A DNA stretch of 64,000 nt from the NCBI RefSeq assembly GCF_902825325.1, contig NZ_CADEAR010000013.1, positions 1-64,000 of the forward strand, read 5' to 3'. Origin of the DNA: Brucella tritici (lineage in GTDB: Bacteria > Pseudomonadota > Alphaproteobacteria > Rhizobiales > Rhizobiaceae). Below, piece by piece: positions 56,301 through 63,817 of this stretch. How positions within the stretch are numbered: position 1 is the first letter of the stretch; each line of letters begins with the position of its first letter. Both the position numbers and the translations under genes were made by a program. A model generated the notes under the pieces. That model was given only the letters and a program-made list of their open reading frames with translations, searched no databases and had not been told where the DNA came from.

Positions 56301-57126
56301 CGGGGACAATCCAATCGCAACGCGCATGCGGATTGAGCAGGCGCGCCTTGTTGCAGACGGGGCAGACGAAAAGACAGCGGAGCGCCGTGCGGGTTATCGT
56401 GTTTTCGGGTCCAAACCCGGCGCTTATGGGGCAGGCTTGCAGGCCTTGATAGACGAGAACGGCTGGGCCGGGCGCAACGATCTGGCGGAAGCCTGGCTTG
56501 TCTGGGGCGGTTACGCCTATGGTGCAGGCGAGGAAGGGCAGGCCGAGCGCAGCCTTCTCGAGGAACGGTTGCGTTCGGTTCAGGCTGTTGTGCAAAACCA
56601 GGACAATCGCGAACACGACCTTCTCGATAGCGATGATTACTACCAGTTCGAAGGCGGGATGGCTGCGACCGTTGAAAGCTTGAGCGGCGCAATGCCTGCC
56701 GTCTATCACAACGACCACTCCCGCCCGGAAAAGCCGGTGATCCGTGCGCTGGAGGAAGAGCTTTCGCGTGTCGTGCGCGGGCGTGCGGCCAATCCGAAAT
56801 GGATCGCAGGCGCCATGCGCCATGGCTACAAGGGCGCGGCAGAGATCGCGGCGACAGTTGATTATCTTTTCGCTTTCGCCGCCACTACGGGCAAGGTCGG
56901 CACCCACCACTTCGAGGCGGTCTATCAGGCCTTTATTGCCGACAAGGCAGTGCATGATTTCATGGCCGAGAAAAATCCGGCAGCGCTTGCCGAGACGGCA
57001 GCGAAACTCAACGATGCTATCTTGCGCGGATTCTGGACGCCTCGCTCCAACTCTGCGCGGTTCGAGCTGGAAACATTGAGCTCACATCTTCAAAAATTGA
57101 ATCCGGAAAGGGCGGTAAATGGCTGA
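53335..57126 (+). CDS. cobN: Cobaltochelatase large subunit CobN
   Basis: Inserts cobalt into hydrogenobyrinic acid a,c-diamide in the aerobic cobalamin pathway, together with CobS and CobT (not in this window). The 1263 residues match the family. Recognisable segments include NYPNRDGRLGNGVGLDTPAGT, VHMGKHGNLEWLPGKALALS and, near the C-terminus, GYKGAAEIAATVDYLFAFAATTG. It starts 3 nt after cobW and overlaps cobO by 8 nt. Confidence 0.96.
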   Translation: MHLLLAQKGTISDGNEAVDLGQTPGEILFLSAADTELASLAQAHKLAPDLPSLRLANFLSLTHPMSVDAYVERTARYAKLIVVRIIGGETYWPYGLEALHACAVSHGIKIAVLPGDDKPDHGLDRFSTVTTHERNELWQYLIEGGAANTGAFLHYCAALIAGSEKPESAAPLLKAGLWWPGEHVSSLDSIRTHWNDTKAPVAGIIFYRALVQSGQTQPVDALIAALQEKGLNPIPIFVSSLKDRLSAAVVDGLFEDCPPDIVLNATGFAISSPGVERKPTVLDKRGNMVLQVIFSGTPKAIWETSQQGLLARDLAMNVALPEVDGRVLSRAVSFKSAKQFDAAVEANIVTHEPHENRVDFVAQLAANWVRLRRKPPDERHVALILANYPNRDGRLGNGVGLDTPAGTVEVLHAMAKCGYPVADLPVDGDALMRALTAGPTNAVRDGREIRETISLNQYKAFFERLPIAIQKEIEGRWGAPENDPYFAQELVAFALPLMRLGATFVGIQPARGYNINPKETYHSPDLVPPHGYVAFYAFLREVAGIDVVVHMGKHGNLEWLPGKALALSENCYPEAVFGPTPHIYPFIVNDPGEGTQAKRRSSAVIIDHLTPPLTRAESYGPLKDLEALVDEYYEASGVDPRRLLRLKGQILDLVRDIGLDRDAGIHDHDDEDMALQKLDAYLCDLKEMQIRDGLHIFGLAPEGRLLTDLLVALARVPRGVPVSLGGAPGDQSLQRAIAADCGLGETFDPLDCNMAEAWTGNKPDLLRAASPATWRIAGDTVERIELLAASFVAGDTECPADWSQTRAVLQSIEEHLRPMVVSCGPSEIDGFLAALGGRFVPPGPSGAPTRGRPDVLPTGRNFFSTDSRAVPTPAAWELGRKSAELLITRYTQDHGEWPTSFGLTAWGTSNMRTGGDDIAQALALIGVKPVWDMASRRVTGYEIVPIAKLGRPRVDVTLRISGFFRDAFPEQIALFDKAVRAVGALDEDAGDNPIATRMRIEQARLVADGADEKTAERRAGYRVFGSKPGAYGAGLQALIDENGWAGRNDLAEAWLVWGGYAYGAGEEGQAERSLLEERLRSVQAVVQNQDNREHDLLDSDDYYQFEGGMAATVESLSGAMPAVYHNDHSRPEKPVIRALEEELSRVVRGRAANPKWIAGAMRHGYKGAAEIAATVDYLFAFAATTGKVGTHHFEAVYQAFIADKAVHDFMAEKNPAALAETAAKLNDAILRGFWTPRSNSARFELETLSSHLQKLNPERAVNG

Positions 57127-57757
57127 GAAATCGGAAAAACTTCTTTCGATGACGGAAGAGGAGCTGAATGCACGCCATGCGGACAAGATGCGCAAGAAGA
57201 AAGCCGCCCGCGACAAGATCCAGGCCACCAAGACCGAGGAAAAGGGGCTGGTAATCGTCCATACCGGCAAGGGCAAGGGCAAGTCGACTGCCGGTTTCGG
57301 GATGGTTTTCCGTGCGCTGGGCCATGGAATGAAAATCGGTGTCGTGCAGTTCGTCAAAGGGTCGTGGGACACCGGTGAGCGCTGGGTTCTGGAGAAATTT
57401 CCCGAGCAGGTGACAATCTCGGCGCTGGGCGAAGGCTTTACTTGGGAAACACAGGATCGCACGCGAGATATCGCCATGGCGCGTGGGGCATGGGAACAAG
57501 CCAAGGCCATGATATTGGATGAAAGCTACGATATGGTGCTCTGCGACGAGCTGAATATCGTGCTTCGATACGATTATTTGCCGGTCGAGGAAGTGATCGA
57601 AGTTCTCAAAGCCAAGCCGGAGATGAAGCATGTCATCATCACTGGCCGCAATGCCAAGGACGAGTTGATGGAAGCGGCAGACCTTGTGACCGAGATGGAG
57701 ATGATAAAGCATCCGTTCCGCTCAGGTGTAAAGGCGCAGAAAGGCATTGAATTCTAG
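57119..57757 (+). CDS. cobO: Cob(I)yrinic acid a,c-diamide adenosyltransferase
   Basis: Attaches the adenosyl group to cobalt, 212 residues (CobA/BtuR family). The modified P-loop HTGKGKGKST is at 48-57; the C-terminal half has LCDELNIVLRYDYLPVEEV and HVIITGRNAKDELMEAADLVTEM. ATG overlaps the cobN stop. Last gene of the riboswitch-controlled operon; a repeat fragment follows. Confidence 0.95.
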   Translation: MAEKSEKLLSMTEEELNARHADKMRKKKAARDKIQATKTEEKGLVIVHTGKGKGKSTAGFGMVFRALGHGMKIGVVQFVKGSWDTGERWVLEKFPEQVTISALGEGFTWETQDRTRDIAMARGAWEQAKAMILDESYDMVLCDELNIVLRYDYLPVEEVIEVLKAKPEMKHVIITGRNAKDELMEAADLVTEMEMIKHPFRSGVKAQKGIEF

Positions 57758-57767
57758 TATTTCTTTT

Positions 57768-57814
57768 GCGCATTATCCTGCGCAAAACCGTTTCACACTT
57801 TTGCTGGAAATGCT
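57768..57814. repeat. Dispersed palindromic repeat fragment, copy 5
   Basis: GCGCATTATCCTGCGCAAAACC followed by ACTTTTGCTGGAAATGCT matches the right half of copy 1. It fills the gap between cobO and the EamA gene and reaches to within 4 nt of the EamA start codon, so it supplies that gene's ribosome-binding region. Confidence 0.8.
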
Positions 57815-57817
57815 TCA

Positions 57818-58246
57818 ATGGTCGATAGCTGGCAATTCTGGGCGCTGATGTCGGCGGTTTTTGCCGCGCTGACGGCGATCTTCGCCAAGATAGGCATTCA
57901 GGGCATCAATTCGGATTTTGCCACGCTCGTGCGCACGCTGGTTATCATCGGTGCTTTGTGCCTGTTTCTGACCGTTACCGGCCAATGGCAGAAACCCGGC
58001 GAGATTTCAGGAAGATCGTGGCTGTTTCTGGTGCTTTCAGGTCTGGCGACCGGCGCGTCGTGGCTTGCCTATTTTCGGGCCCTGCAGATCGGTGACGCAT
58101 CGCGCGTCGCACCGATCGACAAATTGTCGGTTGTGCTGGTGGCTCTGTTCGGTGCGGCATTCCTTGGCGAGCGCATGTCCACCATCAATTGGTTCGGTAT
58201 TCTGCTTATCGGCTGCGGCGTAGTGCTGGTCGCGCTTCGGGTTTAG
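57818..58246 (+). CDS. EamA family (half-size DMT) transporter
   Basis: Membrane protein of 142 residues with five hydrophobic helices, one EamA repeat rather than the usual two. Such half-size members work as dimers. Motifs include LVLSGLATGASWLAYFRALQIGDASRVAPIDKLSVVLVALFGAAFLGE. The stop codon TAG (58244-58246) is the first three bases of a dispersed repeat. Substrate unknown; proximity to cob genes is probably incidental. Confidence 0.85.
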   Translation: MVDSWQFWALMSAVFAALTAIFAKIGIQGINSDFATLVRTLVIIGALCLFLTVTGQWQKPGEISGRSWLFLVLSGLATGASWLAYFRALQIGDASRVAPIDKLSVVLVALFGAAFLGERMSTINWFGILLIGCGVVLVALRV

Positions 58247-58348
58247 AGCGCATCCCGAAAAGTGTGAAACGGTTTTCGGACAAGATGCGCGGTTCAAAAC
58301 AAATATTTAGAGCGCTGATCTGATACAATCAGATCGAAACGCGCTCTA
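58244..58348. repeat. Dispersed palindromic repeat, copy 6 (second subtype)
   Basis: 105 bp from TAGAGCGCATCCCG to GCGCTCTA. One half is GCGCATCCCGAAAAGTG...CGGACAAGATGCGC, the other TAGAGCGCTGATCTGAT...ATCAGATCGAAACGCGCTCTA. It forms the whole gap between two convergent genes and gives both their TAG stop codons. Confidence 0.85.
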
Positions 58349-59131
58349 AAACCCGACCCACTGGCGCAGTGGATTGGTTCCATCCATCAGAAGGCGAACT
58401 GCCAGCGCCAGGCTGACCACGATCAGAAGCGGCTTGATGATGCGCGAGCCGATCTTCATGGCAAGGCTTGCGCCGATCTGCGCGCCGATGAACTGGGCGA
58501 CGCCCATGCAGATGCCGATCTTCCAGTTGATGACACCGACCGCGGCAAAGGTTGCGAAGCCGCCGACATTGGATGCGCAGTTGAGGAGCTTCGTGTGCGC
58601 AGTAGCTTTCAGCACACCAAAACCGGCCAGTGCCACAAAAGCGAGCATGAAGAACGATCCGGTTCCGGGGCCGAAGAGACCGTCGTAAAAACCAATCAGC
58701 GGCACCAACGTCACACCAAACAGAAACGGACCGATGCGCCGCGCACGGTCGACATCGCCGAGGCTCGGCTTGACGGCAAAATAAACCGCAATCGCGATGA
58801 GCAGGATCGGGAGAGCCGCGCGCATGATGTCGACAGGCAGAACCGTTGCCAGCAAAGCGCCGAATACTGAGCCGACGAGGGAGGCAAGCGCTTCGGGCCA
58901 GTGTTGCTTGATGTCCACGTGCCCTTTGCGGGCATAGGCGATGGTTGCCGATGACGAACCGAACAGCCCCTGTAGCTTGTTCGTGCCCAGCGCTTCAACG
59001 GGGGGGATACCGGCCAGCAACAAGGCGGGGATTGTAATCATTCCGCCCCCGCCGGCGATGGAGTCGATGATCCCGGCAATGAATGCCGCAGCCGTCAGGA
59101 GCAGGGTAAGCGTGTCGAAGAATTCAAGCAT
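58346..59131 (-). CDS. TSUP (TauE/SafE) family membrane protein
   Basis: Sulfite/sulfonate-exporter-type permease, 261 residues with about eight helices. The family motifs are FIAGIIDSIAGGGGMITIPALLLAGIPPVEALGTNKLQGLFGSSSA at the N-terminus and GFYDGLFGPGTGSFFMLAFV in the middle. Substrate not known; members carry sulfite, sulfoacetate or other small organic anions. Stop codon lies in a dispersed repeat. Confidence 0.87.
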   Translation of the reverse strand: MLEFFDTLTLLLTAAAFIAGIIDSIAGGGGMITIPALLLAGIPPVEALGTNKLQGLFGSSSATIAYARKGHVDIKQHWPEALASLVGSVFGALLATVLPVDIMRAALPILLIAIAVYFAVKPSLGDVDRARRIGPFLFGVTLVPLIGFYDGLFGPGTGSFFMLAFVALAGFGVLKATAHTKLLNCASNVGGFATFAAVGVINWKIGICMGVAQFIGAQIGASLAMKIGSRIIKPLLIVVSLALAVRLLMDGTNPLRQWVGF

Positions 59132-59295
59132 CGGGGGAGCCTAAAGGAGAGGTTGGCGCAACATAGAGCAGTGGCTCGGGGAACGCCAGTCGAACAATAA
59201 TAATCTCTGAAGAAAGCCAGTACGTTGAGCGAGATTGTTTTCCAATGCATCCGGCGTTATTCATTATACGTTGGCTGACAGTTTTGAGGGGTTCC

Positions 59296-59745
59296 ATGAG
59301 CGAGAGCATTTTTGAGCGGATCACCGCTTTTCTCAGCAAGAAGAGCGCCGTGCAGCGTGTAGCCGACGATCCGGCGCTCGCTTCTGAATTGCTTTTGCTG
59401 TTGCATGTGGTGTTTGCCGATGGCGACCAGCATCCCGCTGAAATAGCCGCGTTCAAGGAAATTGCCGAAAAGAATTTCGGCATTCCGCCGGAAGAGCTTC
59501 CGGAAGTGGCTGAGTATCTCAAGGATTTCGCCTACGAGACGACAACCAAGCAGGCAGCCAACATGCTGGCAGAGATGGCGCCGGAGCGCCGTTTGGCATT
59601 GCTGAGTGACCTCGTGAAGATTGCTTGTTCAGATAACCGGCTTGATCGTTCCGAGGCAACGATGATCCAGCGCATTGCCGATACGCTCGGAGTGAAGCCG
59701 GAAGAGCTGCACAAAGCGCGCCAGTCGTCACCCTGTGGGTTCTAG
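59296..59745 (+). CDS. TerB family (tellurite resistance-like) protein
   Basis: Soluble all-helical protein of 149 residues with a single TerB domain. The pattern LLLLLHVVFADGDQHPAEIAAFKEIAEKNFGI (about residues 29-60) and ACSDNRLDRSEATMIQRIADTLGV (about 110-134) gives the two conserved acidic, metal-binding motifs. GAGGGG lies 5 nt before ATG 59296. The end overlaps cobE by 11 nt. Confidence 0.82.
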   Translation: MSESIFERITAFLSKKSAVQRVADDPALASELLLLLHVVFADGDQHPAEIAAFKEIAEKNFGIPPEELPEVAEYLKDFAYETTTKQAANMLAEMAPERRLALLSDLVKIACSDNRLDRSEATMIQRIADTLGVKPEELHKARQSSPCGF

Positions 59746-60127
59746 GAACTACAACACAGTCCTTGGCATGGGTGGCTCGTCGGGTGTGACATTCGACGAG
59801 CTTTTGACCTTGGCCGATCAGGTGCTGTCACAAGGTGCATGTTCGCGGCCGGATGCCATAGCGACCTTGAGCACCAAGCGCGGCGATCCGATATGGACTG
59901 AGCTTGCGGCGCATTATGAATGTGCGCTTTGTTCCTTCGATGCTGAGCGGTTGGAACAGGAAACACCACGTCTCAAAAACCCATCGGAAGCTGTTTTTCG
60001 CTCTGTCGGATGTCATGGCGTTGCTGAATCCGCTGCGCTTGCTGCTATCGGTCCCGATGGTTTTCTTGTGGTAGAGAAGATTGCACTCGGCCGGGCAACT
60101 GCCGCCTTGGCGGTTGCCCGGTCCTGA
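59735..60127 (+). CDS. cobE: CobE/CbiG C-terminal family cobalamin biosynthesis protein
   Basis: A 130-residue protein of the CobE/CbiG C-terminal type, required for aerobic corrin synthesis though its reaction is not clear. Recognisable parts are VLGMGGSSGVTFDELLTLADQVL at the N-terminus (where GxGCRRG is usual), ATLSTKRGDPIWTELA, NPSEAVFRSVGCHGVAESAALAA and a final LVVEKIALGRATAALA. GTG 59735 overlaps the TerB gene and keeps the first strand intact; ATG 59768 would cut it. The CR residues of the usual first motif are missing. Confidence 0.82.
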   Translation: MGSRNYNTVLGMGGSSGVTFDELLTLADQVLSQGACSRPDAIATLSTKRGDPIWTELAAHYECALCSFDAERLEQETPRLKNPSEAVFRSVGCHGVAESAALAAIGPDGFLVVEKIALGRATAALAVARS

Positions 60128-60134
60128 GCCTGCA

Positions 60135-61622
60135 TTATGCGATAACCGTTTTACGCCACTGAATAATGTAGGCTGCCAGCGTAGCAACCGAAAGCAGAGC
60201 TGCGGTCGCCATGATGACGGCAACATAAGCATTCTCAAAAGCCACCGATGCCAGTACTGTCAGAGTTTGTGCATCTGCTGGCGGTAGAGATTGAGCCACC
60301 AGAAGCGCTTCGTCCAGACTGTCGCGCACAATTGCGGGGATGCCTGCGCCTTCAGGAATCACAAGGCTTGCCGTGTAGAATACGGACAGAATGCTTCCGA
60401 AAACAGTGACACCGAGCGCATTGCCGAGTTCAAAGGAGACTTCTTCAACGGAAGCCGCCATGCCTGCCTTTTCGACCGGTGCGTTCGTCATGATTGCCGA
60501 TGATGCACCCGTCATGGTCGCACCGACCCCGAAGCCGAGAATTGCAAGCCCGGCCAGATAAAACGACGCCGAAGTCTTGTAGGTCAGAATATAGACAATA
60601 ACGCCGAGCGCCGTGATCCCCAGTGACGACCACAGGAGTCTGCCAGCGCCGAGGCGCGGCAGCATAATACCGGCGAGTGGACCGGCAACGAAGGCAGCCA
60701 GAGGGATCGGCAAGATCGACAATCCGGCATGCAAGGGTGTCATTCCTTCAATCAGTTGCATACGTTGGCTGAAGACGAGTTCCATGCCCGTCATAGATCC
60801 GGAGGCTACAAGGGCCGCGAAAACGCCCATCGAAAACAGCTTGTTGTTAAACAGGGAGAAGTCGATTAGCGGTTCGTCGCTTGCGAGTTGCCTACGCACG
60901 AAGATGAACGAGGCGACCAGTCCGACTGTCAGCACAGCTCCGAACACGATCATCGACGCATCGCGTTTTGCGAGCTCTTTCACGGCATAGGTGAGCGCAA
61001 TTAGTCCAACCATGATCTGGACAGAACCGATCAAATCCCATTTGCGTTTTGAACCAAGCGGACGGTTTTCGAGTGTGAAGACGGAGAGTGCCAGCGCGAC
61101 CAGCACGACGGGCACATTGATAAGGAAGACCGATCCCCACCAGAAATATTCGAGCAGAATGCCGCCTGCCACAGGGCCGATAGCTGCACCACCTGATGCA
61201 ATGGCCGCCCAAATGCCGATCGCAAGCGAACGCTCTTTATCATCGGTGAATGTCAGCCGAATGATGGAGAGTGTCGCTGGCATCATCATAGCGGCACCGC
61301 AAGCCAGAAATGCGCGGGCGGCGATAAGAAACTCCGGGTTTGGTGAATAAGCTGCGCAGAAGGAGGCAAGCCCGAAGATCGCCAATCCCGACATGAACAT
61401 GCGTTTGTGGCCGACCTTGTCGCCGAGCGTACCGAGGCCAGGCAGAAGGCCCGCAACGACGAGCGGATAAATATTCATGATCCAGAGCTTTTCCGAAGCA
61501 CTGGCTGCCAGATCGTGGGTGAGGCGGGGCAGCGCCGTGTAAAGCACGGTCATGTCCACGACGATCAGGAACAATGCGCTGGAAACGATAGTCAGAACCA
61601 GCCAGCGATTTTTCGGCAACAT
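60135..61622 (-). CDS. MFS multidrug transporter, DHA2 family (14 helices)
   Basis: Proton-driven drug efflux pump, 495 residues with about 14 helices, SmvA/QacA-like. Motif D1 region LFLIVVDMTVLYTALPRLTHDL, motif A LGDKVGHKRMFMSGL and motif C GIWAAIASGGAAIGPVAGGILLEYFWW are seen. ATG 61622 is the likely start; an in-frame TTG further out lies in the probable operator. Divergent from a TetR-type gene that probably represses it. Confidence 0.9.
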   Translation of the reverse strand: MLPKNRWLVLTIVSSALFLIVVDMTVLYTALPRLTHDLAASASEKLWIMNIYPLVVAGLLPGLGTLGDKVGHKRMFMSGLAIFGLASFCAAYSPNPEFLIAARAFLACGAAMMMPATLSIIRLTFTDDKERSLAIGIWAAIASGGAAIGPVAGGILLEYFWWGSVFLINVPVVLVALALSVFTLENRPLGSKRKWDLIGSVQIMVGLIALTYAVKELAKRDASMIVFGAVLTVGLVASFIFVRRQLASDEPLIDFSLFNNKLFSMGVFAALVASGSMTGMELVFSQRMQLIEGMTPLHAGLSILPIPLAAFVAGPLAGIMLPRLGAGRLLWSSLGITALGVIVYILTYKTSASFYLAGLAILGFGVGATMTGASSAIMTNAPVEKAGMAASVEEVSFELGNALGVTVFGSILSVFYTASLVIPEGAGIPAIVRDSLDEALLVAQSLPPADAQTLTVLASVAFENAYVAVIMATAALLSVATLAAYIIQWRKTVIA

Positions 61623-61635
61623 TGGATAGCACCTT

Positions 61636-61655
61636 TTCAATACGCTTGTATTCAA
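61636..61655. promoter_or_regulatory. Candidate TetR-type operator
   Basis: TTCAATACGCTTGTATTCAA, an imperfect 20-bp dyad (ATAC/GTAT core arms) 14 nt upstream of the MFS start and in the divergent promoter with the TetR gene. Confidence 0.5.
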
Positions 61656-61693
61656 ACTTGCAAGGAGCGCTCACTTAATATAAATCCGTCTGT

Positions 61694-62263
61694 ATGGAAA
61701 GTAATAATTTGCACAAAATGGGCAGACCGCGTTCAATCGACCGCGACCATGTGCTCGATATGGCGGAAAAGCTCGTCGCTGAAGGCGGCCTGGCGGCCCT
61801 GACCATGGACGCTGTCGCACAGGCTTCCGGTGTGACCAAAGGGGGCGTTCAGTATTGCTTCGGCAATAAGGACGGGCTTTTAAAAGCGATGATCGGGCGG
61901 TGGGGCGACCGTTTCGATGCGCAGGTGACCAAGAAAACGCATGGCCGCATGGACGCGCTTTCTCATATCGCGGCTCATATTCGCGTGACCCGCGAAAGCG
62001 ATGCCGAAGATGACTCGCGCTTTGCGGCTATGATGACCAGTCTCATTCCGAATACCGAATATCTGGACGAAACCCGCCTCTGGTATCGCAAGCAATGGGA
62101 TGGGCTTGATGTCTCCACACCGGAGGGACGCAGGACTCGCCTCGCTTTCATAGCCAATGAAGGTGCCTTCCTGTTGCGCAGCTTCAATTTCTTCGAACTG
62201 ACGGACGAAGAATGGCAATCGATCTTCAACGATATCGAAGAGTTGCTGCCGGAAACGGATTGA
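61694..62263 (+). CDS. TetR family transcriptional regulator
   Basis: Repressor of 189 residues. The N-terminal helix-turn-helix is RDHVLDMAEKLVAEGGLAALTMDAVAQASGVTKGGVQYCFGNKDGLLKAMI; the C-terminal ligand domain has no specific signature. It is divergent from the efflux pump gene with a dyad in between, the classic local regulator/pump arrangement. cobM follows 49 nt downstream. Confidence 0.9.
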   Translation: MESNNLHKMGRPRSIDRDHVLDMAEKLVAEGGLAALTMDAVAQASGVTKGGVQYCFGNKDGLLKAMIGRWGDRFDAQVTKKTHGRMDALSHIAAHIRVTRESDAEDDSRFAAMMTSLIPNTEYLDETRLWYRKQWDGLDVSTPEGRRTRLAFIANEGAFLLRSFNFFELTDEEWQSIFNDIEELLPETD

Positions 62264-62311
62264 CTTTCGAAGCTATGGACAGTCATGTCCGAGGTTCAGG
62301 AAGGGAAGATC

Positions 62312-63070
62312 GTGACAGTTCATTTCATTGGCGCCGGTCCCGGCGCAGCGGACCTTATCACCGTGCGTGGTCTGCGCCTGATCGAGCAATGTCCTGTCTG
62401 CATCTATGCGGGATCGCTGGTGCCGAAAGAAGTCGTTGCGGGTGCGCCGAAAGATGCGCGTTTGATCGACAGCTCATCGCTAACCCTTGATGAGATTATC
62501 GCTGAAATGGAAGCCGCACATGCGCAAGGTTTCGACGTTGCACGAGTGCATTCCGGCGATCCGTCGATCTATGGCGCGATGGCCGAACAGATGCGTCGGC
62601 TGGACAGCCTCGGTATCCCTTATGACGTGACGCCAGGTGTACCTGCTTTTGCGGCGGCTGCCGCCGCCATGAAACAGGAACTGACCATTCCGGAGGTCAA
62701 CCAGACCATCATCCTGACCCGCACCTCGATGAAATCGTCTGCGATGCCTGAAGGCGAAGACCTTGCCACGCTCGGGCGGTCGCGAGCGACGCTGGTGATT
62801 CATCTTTCCATCCGAAACCTCAGCAAAATCGAGACCGATCTGATACCTCTTTACGGTGCTGATTGTCCGGTGGTTATCGCCTATCGCATTGGATGGCCTG
62901 ACGAACAGATTCTACGCGGTACGTTGTCGGATATAGCGGAGAAGGTGGCCGCATCCGGGTTGAAACGCACGGCAATGATTTTTGTCGGGCGCGGACTGGG
63001 CCCTAAAAGCTTTCGCGATTCAGCGCTTTATCATGAAGCGCATAGCCACGTGGCGCGTTCAAAAGCCTAG
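62312..63070 (+). CDS. cobM: Precorrin-4 C11-methyltransferase
   Basis: SAM-dependent methylation at C-11 in the aerobic cobalamin pathway, 252 residues. The uroporphyrinogen-methyltransferase-like fold shows as VHFIGAGPGAADLITVRG at the start, VARVHSGDPSIYGAMAEQM around residues 82-100 and YDVTPGVPAFAAAAA next to it. GTG 62312 is preferred over ATG 62285: AGGAAGGG lies just upstream and the protein begins MTVHFIGAGPG as usual. Overlaps cobK tail to tail by 12 nt. Confidence 0.94.
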   Translation: MTVHFIGAGPGAADLITVRGLRLIEQCPVCIYAGSLVPKEVVAGAPKDARLIDSSSLTLDEIIAEMEAAHAQGFDVARVHSGDPSIYGAMAEQMRRLDSLGIPYDVTPGVPAFAAAAAAMKQELTIPEVNQTIILTRTSMKSSAMPEGEDLATLGRSRATLVIHLSIRNLSKIETDLIPLYGADCPVVIAYRIGWPDEQILRGTLSDIAEKVAASGLKRTAMIFVGRGLGPKSFRDSALYHEAHSHVARSKA

Positions 63071-63817
63071 CGCTGCGCGGGCGAATGCGATTGCATCTTC
63101 CGGCGAGGCGACAATGTTTTTGGCCGCAACCGGTGGGCGGGCAATCATCATGACGGGAAGTCCAAGCGCACGGGCTGCCTCGATTTTTGCATAGGAAATG
63201 GTGCCGCCTGAATTGCGGCTGGCGATCAGCCCGATCCGGCGGTTTTCCAGAAAATGCCTTTCCGCAGTGTAGTCGCCGGGTCTTGCCAGAACGATCTCGC
63301 AATCCTGTGGCAGTGTCACATCCGGCGGATCGATCATGCGAATGATGAAATGAACATCGGCACGCTCCGCAAAGGGGGCGATATGCTGGCGACCGAGCGC
63401 CAGAAACACACGCTCACCGGACGGGATAGCATTCGCTGCTTCGGCTTCATCGGAAATATCAACCCAATGATCTTCCGGCTTTTTCTCCCAAGCGGGGCGC
63501 TCCAACCTCACCAATGGTATGCCGCGCTTGCCTGCCGCCTGAATCGCATTTTGCGAGATGCGTGCAGCATAGGGATGGGTCGCATCGATGATGAGATCGA
63601 TCCCTTCGCTGTCGAGATAGGCGGCAAGGCCGTCAATGCCTCCGAAGCCACCGCTTCGAACTGTTCCGGTCAGTTTCGCCGGATTACTGGTGCGTCCGGC
63701 AAGCGATGTGATGGCATTGACGGGCAGTTTCGCAAAGGCCGTTGCAAGCGCCGCAGCCTCGGCCGTTCCGCCCAGAATGAGTATCTTTGGTTCAGACGCG
63801 GGCAAGGATATTTCCAC
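63059..63817 (-). CDS. cobK: Precorrin-6A reductase
   Basis: NADPH-dependent reductase of the corrin ring, 252 residues. ILILGGTAEAAALA (residues 12-25) starts the fold, DATHPYAARISQNAI lies near 88-102, and RNSGGTISYAKIEAARALGLPVMMIARP marks the C-terminal domain. GTG 63817 is the apparent start, overlapping the upstream gene by 26 nt; TTG 63805 is possible. Together with cobM and the cbiD-like gene it forms a corrin-ring cluster that continues past the window. Confidence 0.92.
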   Translation of the reverse strand: MEISLPASEPKILILGGTAEAAALATAFAKLPVNAITSLAGRTSNPAKLTGTVRSGGFGGIDGLAAYLDSEGIDLIIDATHPYAARISQNAIQAAGKRGIPLVRLERPAWEKKPEDHWVDISDEAEAANAIPSGERVFLALGRQHIAPFAERADVHFIIRMIDPPDVTLPQDCEIVLARPGDYTAERHFLENRRIGLIASRNSGGTISYAKIEAARALGLPVMMIARPPVAAKNIVASPEDAIAFARAALGF

